Source of the DNA: Lepas anatifera
Taxonomy: Eukaryota > Arthropoda > Thecostraca > Lepadidae
Length of the DNA stretch: 64,000 bases
Direction: 5' to 3'
Assembly: GCA_034440635.1 (NCBI GenBank)
Contig: JAOTON010000056.1
Location: 379,501-443,500 of the forward strand
Position numbers and translations under genes: made by a program. The notes beneath the pieces were generated by a model. The model was not told where the DNA came from. It saw nothing but the letters and a program-made list of their open reading frames with translations, and ran no database searches. This document shows, one piece after another, positions 40,801 to 52,800 of this stretch (position 1 is its first letter; each line of letters begins with the position of its first letter).

Positions 40801-43800
40801 GGCGTTAAGTTATGGAAAAGGTATGTGGACGACACATTCGTAATAGTCAAAACCTCACAAGTTGAGCCCCTACACCAACATTTGAACTCCCTTTCACACA
40901 ACATTAAGTTCACATCAGAGAGAGAAGCCGAAGGAATGCTACCCTTCCTAGATGTTGCAGTACAAAGAAGAACAGATGGAACATTAACCACTAAAGTATA
41001 CAGAAAACCAACCCACGGAGAAAAATATCTAAGCTTTCAATCACACCATAGCACACAACACAAAGAAGCAGTAGTCAGGACTCTTATAAATAGGGGGAAA
41101 ACCATCTCATCAGAAGAAACAGACAGGACACACGAGATCAAACACGTACAACAGGTACTACAGAAAAATCACTATCCCAAAACATTCATCAAAAACACAC
41201 ACAGAAAAATCCAACGCCAGGAATCTCGACAAGAAAACAACCAACTAGAGAGAGGGGAAACAAAACCCACAGTAGTCATTCCATATGTCCGAGGTATTTC
41301 GGAACGTATCGTGCGTTTAATAAAACCATACGCAAAAACACAAACCAAACCGGCAACAAACCTAAAAAATATACTAGTAAAGCCAAAGGACAAAAGACAC
41401 AAACACCAAAACAAAGAAGTAGTCTACCAGTACACATGTCAATGCGGAAAAACATACATAGGGGAAACGTGTAGGACCATAAAAACGCGACAACAAGAAC
41501 ATAAAAGAGCTATAGAAAACGAGGACCACAACCACTCTGGACTGGCCAAACACATTTTAGACACCGGACACAACATTAAATGGGATGACGTCAAAATCCT
41601 AGCGTATGAAAACCATTGGAGAAAAAGAAAAATAAAAGAAGGCATCTTTATCGCAAAAACACAACAAAACCAACTACTAAATACAAACTCAGGCAATCCA
41701 ATGCCAGAAATTTACCAGGTTCTTCGCTCTTCATAAAAAGTAAAGAATGATAATAATAATGAATAATAATGATAATGGTAGTAACAATGATAATAATAGT
41801 AGCAAAACAATAACAAATAAAAAGTATCTCAATGCTGCATGTTCGTCAGGTATACCTAGACTGTAACCTTCCCGTGTGTGCACTGTATTTGCCTCTGTGA
41901 CGCTTAACTCACTTAATTATATTGTTGAACTTGTATATTACTTATTCTTGGGCAAGAAATAGCAAGTAGAATGTTAGGTTTTAGCATGAGTGTGTTGCGA
42001 TGTTTTTCAAACTTGTATAGTATTGAATTAGGCGCTGGCTAAGCAATCTTTTCGCTGACGAAGATAGTCGAATAACCCTCGAAAGCTACGAAAATATAAC
42101 CGAAATATGACTGGTGTCTGAAATAACTTCTACAAGAACTGAATATGTCCCAGTCAAACACCATTTACCGCAACATAAAGAAGCGCTTATATTTTGGTGC
42201 GATTCAGAATGAGGCATATTTCGATGGATTCAAATTTAGTTTCCTGATCTCCAGGTATCTAGGCCACTCAAGTTGTAATTTACACGAATGTTGTCATTAA
42301 ATGCTGTTTGAATACTTCCTTATTTTATACCTGATGCAGTGTTACCGCAAATCCGCCACCAATTCATTATGCATTGCCGTTTTTATCGGCGTTTTTAACT
42401 TTATCAGACATAACTCGTTTACAATTTTCTGTGCGCGTCTGTATCGGCACGATTTTTTCAAGTTCCTAAATTGGTTTATTCTGTTCACCCTAATAGCCAG
42501 TTTCTGTGATACCATCCAGCTGTATCCTCTCGTTCCATCCATGTTTGCTGTGCGCTAATCCCTTGTATGCGCGCGTATTTGTGAGGTCTTCGGCTGGTTG
42601 TCGCGCGGCTTGAGCGGTTTTCTGACGTCACGAGGGGTGGGGAGGCTGTAGCCGTGCCACGTGTCGGGCGGCCGCTGATCTGATGTGAGAACGCCCGTTA
42701 CCCCCTCCCCCTCAGGCCATCGATCGATCACGTCACACCAGTCGTATCCGCCAACACGCACGCCGTGCCGTGGAACCGCTTCCGAAACAACATGTAAATA
42801 CACTCGTCAGATAGGCGCATCTAGCGCCGTGAGATTCATAGCAATCAGCTTCCTTAAAGTTGTTTCCTGTTATTGTAGTTTGGCGTTTATCCATGGGTAG
42901 GGTTTGGTTTTAAATAATGTTTGGGGTTTGACGACCCACCAACTACCAGGGTTATACGGCGTCGCCAACTCTCAACCTGTCGGGAGGGATTTGGGGGAAT
43001 CAGATCGACTTATTCAGTGGCTCTGCCGTAACATGAACCCGGGACCTGTGGCTCAGAAGGCAGGCGCTCTACCGTTGAGTCATTCATCCCGGGGTTGTTT
43101 CTAAAGTATTTTTTACAGACTGAACATTAAAGTTCTGTTAATTGCAGTTATATAACTGGTTAATAAGTATATTTATTATACTGGTTAATTATCTCCAAAA
43201 ATACTAAAGCGGAGTATAAAAACACGTCGAACACATTGAATTAGCGAGCGATCGATTCGATTAGAGTATCATTGATTTATTTCTACAGAGCAGCTGTTTG
43301 CCTTTTGATTTATTTACCTTGTCATGCCACCAACAGGGAATTTCTCATTTCAGGTGAAGTGTCAGAGCCGCATGACGAAATCCATGGAGCGAAGCGGATT
43401 GAGATTTCTCAAGAGGCTCTATTCTGGCCGCTTGGTGGTTCTGACAGTTGATGCCAGGGCTCTGCAATTGTGTAGGGTGATAGGCCTTTTACGCCAGACG
43501 CCCAAACTAAGGTCCCCAAATCTAAATTCTAAATAGTTTTTGAGAAATTTTGGAACAAATGTTTTCAATTTTGCATTTTTCTTATTTTTATTTATTAAGC
43601 GACAAATTTGAAATTTTGCTCCTTTTGAATAAACAGCAGGGGCCACCTATGAAAAAAAATTTCAAACTGGTCCGACAACATCTATTACGCCAAAATGGAG
43701 TATTTCTGATACAAGCAAAAACGCTCTTGAAATTTGACGTCTGATTTATAAGCTCGAAACGTCAGAAGGCACGCTTCAGCTAGTTTAAAGACAGCCACCT

Positions 43801-46800
43801 GGAGGCAGCTAGGTCAATTTTATTGTGCTTAGGCATAGTTTGCAGTGAAAAACGTCAAATTCTGACCTAGTTTTTGCCATTCTGCCGGAGGACTACATTT
43901 TTACTCTTTTCATTCAAATCTTAATATCTCGCGATATAATGCACCGACTTGAATTTTCATTTCAGGTAATGAAAGACCATTGCTTCTGCCTGATAATATT
44001 TGGAGATGGATATCGTGATATTGAAATGCATTGTTTTATATGTATAAATATAATTTTAGTAGAACACCTTTTATTTGTAGCCTCTCGGTTCCGAGCACAT
44101 GTCACTCACAAGATCAGAATTGACGTCACTGAATAGGAAAGTTAATTGCAGTCATTTCACTCACGTACACTACCCACCTATCTTCAACAGCTTTCGAGTA
44201 ATTAGTCCGAAAATGTATTACAAGGTGCTAAATTTATCGGACCATCTTTGATTCTCACCATGGTTTCAAGCCCTTAAAAAAATGGAAGCGGGTGAAATTG
44301 GGCATGAAGCTAGCTTACGGCCCTGGGTCGCCGATACAAGTAATTCCAGGCCAACATAATGTTTGGTTCGTCTTCTAGAAACAGCTTTATACCGTGCCTT
44401 TTCTATACGAACACAGCACCCGGCGCCACGCCACGGCGCTATCCTCGGTTGAGTGATACCAACCAGTGACCTCCTGACGGGTCACAGGTGTAGGGCTAGT
44501 GGGAGAGTGCGGAATGTGGCGCACTGGTATAGTGGTTAGATACCCTGTCTCTTGATCAGGGATGCCGGGTTCGAATCCGGGAGTGACCGAGCGCTCCTTA
44601 TTAGTTATTTCAAAGAAAAGAATGATAACACTGACCTACAGGCTTATGAAGAGATACATTGCGAAGGAAATATGGTTTGCTTTCAGCACATTGTCATGCG
44701 GCTCTCCTGCGCCCGTGGGGCGTTAGCCCAGGTCGCAGACCGGGGTTTTTGTAGTCAGTGCGAGAGTGAAATAATTACCGGTGAAATAATTACCGAGCGG
44801 GCAGGCAACAGCCGCGAGGCCCCTCCACATCTGGATAACGTTTCACGTGCAGAGGCCCGGCTCGATCCGACCGGCACGCTAATGAAAGGCTTCTATCTCT
44901 GCACGTAGGTCTCGTACCGGGATGAAGCCTACACTCCTGGGTACTGGCAATAATGTTAATACGTCAAACCTTCGAACAAGACTAACCCTACACTCAAGGG
45001 ACGTGCGTTTCCCCAGACGCTGCAGCATCATCCGAGTAAGGGTTTTGAGATACTTCAACGCTGGAAAGGCTGAAAATTAGCAACTGAAATTTACGTGAGC
45101 TTGGGGGAAATAGAGATCCCTGGTCTCATATCTCCCCCCGTTAGCAGAGGCTTCACCACTAGCAGGCCTGGCGGTGGATGATCAACGGGTAGCCTGATAT
45201 TTACCACTTGTTTTTTCTTAAATACTGCTATACAAGTCTATGGCTGGATAATAATCTCACGTTTTCGAGCAGGATCATCCAACATGCAATAGGTATTTTC
45301 CAGTCAAGAATCGTACCTACGCCAGTCGTCTTGCGTCCTTGTGACTTTCGCGCGCTGTGGTGGTACCTCTTCCTCGCCTCGGGGAACAAAGACGCTGGGA
45401 CACGTGTTTTATTACGTGTTTTATTTTATGACCTTATTCGTCATCTTTATGCCCGGACATACCAAATGTTTTAAATTAAGAAATGTAAGCAGAACAGTGA
45501 TGTCGCTCACAGGGCAGGGCTGGGTTTCAAAAATGCCTGATGGAACAGAAAAGTACAGGATTATTGCAAAAAGGAAATAGTGTACATATACTAATCTCAG
45601 ATAAGATCCACATGCAATTATGCGTGCTGGTTCTCTCGAGACAGCGTCGTTCGCCCGCAAGAAATTTATGCATTTTATGCATCGCAAAGACGGTGATGAT
45701 TGAAAGTACGCAATGCTTGGCTATAATGCGCCTACAGTAGTGATTTCGCAATAAAGTTAAACAAATTCAAGAACAAAACCTGTTTCCAATTTTGTTAGCA
45801 TAGAAAGCCAATACCCGAACTCAATTTTACCAAAGAAAGAACTAAATTTGTAGTGTCATCATTATGAAATCACATGACCTGACCCTAGGTCACAGTTAAA
45901 CTTGTGTCTTTATTCTTAAATCTGAATTTGACTGCACCACACTATTATTTAGGTCTTAAGAATTCCGGGGACTTATGTTTTTATCCAAATATCATGATTG
46001 TTTTTGGAAAATAGAAAATGATTTGTTTTTGGTAAAATATAATTTTGCACTATATCTAAAAATTTCCGGAGGCAGTAACTCAGAAACTTCTGCAAGGATG
46101 AAGCTAAAAATATCACAGCATGAATCGGCGACCAAGAGAATCCCTTAGACAAAGTTTCATCCACATCTGGGATGAAAAGGGTGTTATTTTACTATTTTTC
46201 TGGTCGTTTTGTCGTGGAATGCCCCGCTTATCGAAACACGTTTTAGGTTTCAAACCAGTCATTAAAGAACATTCCGTGAATTCCGTGAAACCACCTATTG
46301 ATTTATGCCTCTTTTCTCCCCTAATGGTAAGTTGCAGGACAAATGAAATATGGACTAAGTGGCTGCTCGGCGTGCTCTATCTCATGCCAATATCAGTTCG
46401 AATCCCGTTACCAAGGTGCCACATTCCCGTTAACCATTTGGCTTACTTCCAGCGGCAGCCAGTGTCTGCTTTGAGTTCTGATTCAACTAAAACGCGCTGA
46501 ACCAGCGTGCGTTTCAGGTAATCTGAACTAGCTGAGGTCCCGTTGGAACCCTTGCTTTGAAACAATGCCAGTTAGCTGGAACTGACGTGCGACAAATGGT
46601 CATTTTGCACGCACGCACGCACGCACGGAGGCACCTTTTCATCTAATTGGTTGCCATCTACTGGAGTGGTAAATTCAAAACTATCTCAATGCCAGCCCTG
46701 AACAATACGTTGTGTGATTTCGAAGTTCTGTTTGCGCTTACTTGGACAGGTTCGAAAAGCTTGGGTGTCGTCTGTTTCTTCCACACAGGACACCTCCAGG

Positions 46801-49800
46801 GTTCTGAGCCCATTTGAGGGTTTGATGGGCCTTACAGTCATATTGTGACTTGACGAGGTCGGGTTAGCTCACAATTAGAACATAAAACTTCGTCAAAGTG
46901 CTTTCTATTACAAAACGACTCCACGTTTCGTATTTAGTGAGTGCCATATACTAAAATTCGGTGCTTTGCTCATGCGCAAGACCGGACAAGCTATCTCACG
47001 AGGGACATTACTACCCGCCTTTGCGAGCGCCCATCGATCGTAGCCCAAATAAGGTCCCTCTAATAAAGGAAAACGTCATTGTGTCCCAGTCAGTGGCTGA
47101 ACGTACCAGAGGTCTAAAAAGCTGCCAACTCGCCAACAATGTTGGTGACTGAAGCAGATCAAGTCGGTGACAAAATAGGCTAGAAAATGCTCACCTCAGC
47201 GCGAGAAGTTGACAGTCAGTCTGTCAATGTGTTATTTAAGATATCAAAGGACTCAGAGGGTCTAACAAATAATCTTCTTGGTGCCAAAGCTCAGTATTCC
47301 TGGTTACATGAGTTGAGTTTGAAATTCCTTTGGTGAAACTTTGACAATTTTTCTGACCTCTGGAACGTGCTCCCACGAACGTGGAGCTGCCCCTATTGAG
47401 GCTTTTTAACCAGTCGTGGCACGCGTGTCTGCGTGGAAATCCTCAGCAGTTGTGGGAGCCTATTCTTATCTATCCATAGAACTGCGCGTGGGATCAGTCT
47501 GAAGCACAAGTAAATAATATTTTTTACTGGGTTTTCTTCTATTTCACGGGATCTTTGTAAAGTCATTGCACCGTTTCTATCATTTCCAGCGACTTTATGA
47601 ATGTATTTCGGGCGAGTTCACAGTGGACCCCGCTATAAACATTAATTTCCTATTGAAAGTGCATGAACTTCGCTCAGATTGAAAAAATCAGTCCGGAACT
47701 TTACAGGTAGCGCAGGCTCATTTCAGCCTCGAGCTGTAAATCTTCCCTTACAATGCCAGGAAGATAATAAGAAAGTGTTATGTATACTAAACTGAATTTA
47801 ATGCAATAACTCTAACATGTCTCAGCCTGTGCGTCGCCACCGGGAGCAGGGTATCTCCCTCACTTTTTGTCCGAAGGAAACGTCTTTCTCAGTCGGGCTC
47901 AAACAGAACTCAAAAGTATTACCGCCGACATAAGTGGAAGGGTACGAGGCATCCAAATCTGAAGCGTTTTTGCATCTGAAGGAAATAGTTTTGCTTCAGC
48001 GAGGATTTATAATGACACTAACAACCACTCGCTCTCCTCACAATTTTGTTTTCCTATGATGGTGCTTTTTGCCCAAGGAAACAAAGCAAAACACATGTAC
48101 AAACACCTACGCTCGCTCATAAAGCAAGGTATTGGGGTAAATGAGCGCTGGGATACAGGCACCGATTCTTCGTATATCTTTTGCTTAAATTGCGAGAAAC
48201 ATTACGCCCATTTGTGTTCGAATTTTAACGCGCATTGACGGGGTCTGAGCCACCTCGCATTGATGGGGGGGGCACCGCCCCTAAGATCTTGAGAACCACG
48301 GTAGGTAGCGAAAACGGTAAACGGCGTTGGGCTGCCCATCCACTTCTCCATCGAAAACATTTGAACCATTTTTTGTAGGTCACATTTAAGGTCACGAGGT
48401 CAAACATGCCCGTCATAGGGATAACATGTAAATTAGTTTTCGGGCATTACATCTGAACAAGTAAAGATAGAGCAAAACGACTTAAACTATATGAATCCTC
48501 TTGCAAGCCGAATCGAATGATATATAATTTGACCTTGCTAGGTCAAATCAGGATTTGACCTGACCTGAGGTGGTCGGGTCAAATTATATAAAATGCATAT
48601 CATTAGAACTGAAAGACCAGGCGAGTCTAATGCAGCTAAAATAAATGCTCTATCACCATCCGTTACTGAGTTATTCCGTAAAACAATTTTTCCCATGTAT
48701 TTCCAATGGAGAGGTCATGCCTCGTACCTGACCTTAGGTCATCGATATAAAAATACCGGAACATATGTTAGAGAACTGGTGGGGCCATTATGTGATATGA
48801 GTTTCATCGGATAAGTTTACCCTGCCACTTATGCTATCTTAACTTTTTTGAGGTCGGGTCCTTGACCTGTACTGGTGACCTGACCTGAGATGACCTAACC
48901 TTAAAATTTTCACGAGTTGTAAAATGATGAGGGAAAAGGGATGGGGGCTACGCGCCGCGTTTTCTGTTGTCTCCGAAACCCGAGGGGGCGGGTACCCGCC
49001 CCCGTTGCGTGTTAAAATGTTTAAATCGATATCAGTGCCCGTTGTCGGCCGCTAAACTATTCAAGAAGGAACAACAACTTCTTGCTGTTTGAAATGGCTC
49101 GAATCAAACTTACGATGATTCACAATTTTCTTCAAAGTAAATGGACATACCATTCATCATGCTTGGGATTCCGTGACCCTTTATTTTGTTATGATGTTGA
49201 CGCTTCGCCATGCTGAAAAAAAGATTAAAATGCTGGGCATGCAGCGGACTATTATTCTGGTCAATAGGGGGTGTTTTGGTTTCAGCCTTAGCTTGTGGGC
49301 AGGGGCTGTCGTTACCATTGCTTTTTCTCGAATGAGGATCAGTGATGGCGAAACGTCTGATTTTAAGGGGAGCACCATGGTTTTTTCGACCCATTTCTTT
49401 ACAGTCAACAGGTTATTGCTAAAATCTCTTATTTAAGGGGTTATTCTGATTTTAGGGTTATTATTAAAATTTCTGATTTAAGAGGGGGCACCGTGCCCTG
49501 GTGCCCCCCCCCTCCTCAGTTCCGCCTCCAGTGATGATGGTGGAGATGGTTGACTACAACCTGGCAATGACCGGGGGCGAGAAAGAGAAGTGTTGAGAGG
49601 GGAAGCCAAAACATGATGTCTCTGCGCAGAGAGAGAGATGTCGAGGAACTTCACGTACAAAACATTGGAGAGAGGGCGGAATTTTTACAGGTCCACAGGG
49701 CTGAAAATATTTTTAAAATTCGGTCCAGTGCTAACTATTTTGGCGAGACGCCCACCTGGCTTCACCAGTTAGGAACTCGCGCCCCCTGTGACTTTCTACA

Positions 49801-52800
49801 CCATGTCTGGAGCACAAAATAACTCTGCCACAATTTTTCACCACTGATGGGTATGCACGGAGCAAATACGTATCAACTACCAGCTAACCCCTTCCCCAAG
49901 ATAAACCAGTTCAAAAAATCATCAAGTATAGCCACAAACCTCAAGTGCCTTACATCACGTGCATGTCTTGTTCAGGATGCAGGAAGACGCGAAGTCCTCT
50001 GTGATTTACTATACGTATAAACTCTGTTTACATGAAGACTAGCTCTAACTCTTCATTGTGCGTGTGCTGCTCTCTGTGTCACCTAGGTGATCATTGTCGC
50101 GAATATTGAACCCCCTCCCCCCAAAACGTGAGGAGCTGACCTACGGCAGCTGACGTGGGGACAACAGCGTCAGCTGTGGCCGGCAGCGCTACACCTGTAC
50201 TCGGGCGCAGGGCCGGCTGTAGAATTCTGCTCGTAATGCTCTTGCCAAGAGATTTAACTGCCACACCGTGATGTCTAGTATGTCGGGCCAGCTCGGGGTC
50301 TTTTATACGAGGCTGGCACCGGAGGGGTGTTGTCCGTGCGCCAATGTCCTGGGTTCGCCCCTGTCGAGTGGCACAGTGACTGTGACGGCAGCGGCGTCCA
50401 CCAGTACCGCGAGGACGGTGGCAACAGCATGTGGCAGCTGGACGTGCTCGGAGCGCCGGAGTCCTGTGAGATGGCTGGCGCGCGCCAAGGTAGAGCGGAT
50501 GTTGTCTGTGCTTTCCGCCTACGGTGGCTACCCGGCTATCAAGAGTGGCAAGGGCTTGAATCTAGTGTGTGTAAAGCCTATTGGGCCGAGAGCTCGTTAG
50601 CGTGGCTTAGTGTATCTCTAACAAGTTTTTATGGTGAATTTTGGGATGAATGAGTGCGCATGTAATGTGCTCACATTTCGGAAGTCATAAAATGATACAG
50701 GCTGGCAAAGTTGTTGGAGCAAAAACCGGGAGATCTGTGGACGTAAATTGCGCAGAAATGGGTGCCTTTGGTGCAATCCCTTATTTTTGGACACTCCGAG
50801 TGATCCTGTGGCTTCTCTATTTGAACAGGATATGCTACGATTATGCCTTTTAAATTTCAACACAATAGAAGGGAGTGAGGGCAATTTTTCCTCGATTTGA
50901 CGTGGATGAGCCAGCTATAAACTGAGTGCATTGCCCGGGACCGTTTAGTTCGCTGCATGGATAAAAGTGCGACAAAACGTAAGAAGGAATACATTACCCA
51001 CCCATTCGCACGCCTTTCACAAAGTCACATTCATACACCTTTCATCGATCCCAATCGACATATCTACTACGGACTCTGACAGGTTGCGAGTGAAACTCGT
51101 GTAGTACACGCTTGTTTGATAAAAGGTGACATCCTACGATGGCGTGTTTTTCCACATCACATGTGTAGTTTTTTTGGCATAGTTGTCTGATTTCGCCGGG
51201 CGCATACAAAATCGACAACAGCCATTCGATTCAGGGTGATTGCATTCCGTTTCGTCAAAATGGGTTATATTTCGACAAATCCCATTTAAAACCCTTTATG
51301 GGAAGGTGGTGACTTGGAAGACAATTTCTGTTAAAAATTGAAGGTTAAAGAGTTTGGAAATTAGATTCTGACACCGTGATGAATTCACTCTTGCCATCAC
51401 TTACAACTGATTCCCGCAAATGCTACGTTGTTTCCGGTCCAGACCTGATCATGATGTAAAGGGCTTCCTTTGCCAAACGTCGGTTTTTTAAACGGATGTT
51501 GATTATTAAAACTCATTATGCTAGTGTCCTATATAAACTAAGCTCATTTAGGCTACAAATGCTTACTTCGTTGTTCCTTCTGCGTCAATGGAGAATATCT
51601 ACAGTTTACCTCTGGATACTAAGCGTGATTTTGTACATTTAATACGTATATTGTTCAATTTGGACCAGTTTTATATCATCGTGCCAAATGGAAGCCTCGG
51701 CTCTTTACGACGCACCAACAGCTGAGGCCATATGGTGCTGTCAAGTGATGTTTGGTTCCTAAAAGTTGGTGGAAAAGTGTGTCGTGCTTGTATTGTATGT
51801 GACCGTTCTTTTCTAACGTCTCGCAAGCTAAAAATTATTTCGGGCTTCAACATGAATGAATCTGTCTTCTATTTAAAAAATTCCACCACATCATCAACGT
51901 AAATTTCCTATAATGGAGGGTGAGACGTAGTCCCTTGTACCCCCCCTCTGTCTACGCTATTGCGGAACTCCTGGGGTACGCCGGGGAAGCAGCACACCTG
52001 TCATGGTGTTGGCCAGCTGGGGCACAGTCTCAAGGTCCTGAGTTCGGGATACAAACCATAAACACGTGACAGTAACGGATCTAGCGGTGAAGGCGTAGCC
52101 CCAGGGAGTGGCCTTTACCACCTTGGGAGGGGGACGCCTTTGTGCCTTCTAAAGGGCACCCTCCCGCGCGATTGTTATTGTTTTTTTAGTAAGATTTTAG
52201 ATGCTAGATGTTAGATGTATATTATTGTGTCGATGTGTTTTAAAGCCCATAAGTGTAGATGTGTTTTAAAGCCCATAAGTGTAGATGTGTTTTAAAAGCC
52301 TTAACGGCATGTAGCGCAGCAAATTTTGCCAAAGGCGTGACATTGCCTGGAAATGGGAGGTCAAAAGTGTACGGAAGCCCGCAGCTGACAGTGAATGGGC
52401 GTAAAACTGTGAACGCTGTCAGAGGACAGAGACGCTCCTCCAGCCGACGTCCGGAGATCTCGGCAACTGAGTGTGCGATCTCTCACAGGAGCTATGCCGG
52501 TCGTGGAGGGGGTCTCTAACTGAGTGTGTGAACCGTCAGAGGAACTGTGTCGGTCAAGGAGGGGATCTCTAACTGAGTGTGCGATCTCTCACAGGAGCTA
52601 TGCCGGTCGCGGAGGGGATCATTCTGAGTGTGCGATCCGTCACAGGAGCTATGCCGGTCGCGGAGGGGATCATTCTGAGTGTGCGATCTCTCACAGGAGC
52701 TATGCCGGTCGTGGAGGGGATCTCTCTACTGAGTGTGTGCACCGTCACAGGAGCTATGCCGGTCGCGGAGGGGATCTCTCACTGAGTGTGTGCACCGTCA

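Larger units (their letters stand above)
32420..42175 (+). mobile_element. Composite insertion: two Penelope-like copies head to head, one split by a LINE
   Basis: The unit lies between two 13-bp direct repeats. Copy A runs on the minus strand from about 33899 down to 32420. Copy B runs on the plus strand from about 33890, through the LINE insertion (34417-40755), to about 42136, plus 39 bp. A is a near-identical inverted repeat of the 3' 1.5 kb of B. Both lack the 5' part of the element. Because a single duplication flanks the pair, they probably arrived in one event, an arrangement known for Penelope-like elements. Confidence 0.88.

Noticed and set aside
51960..52180. tRNA-like ggcacagtctcaaggtcctgagttc segment
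   Set aside because: A B-box-like stretch is present but no acceptor stem or A-box could be placed.
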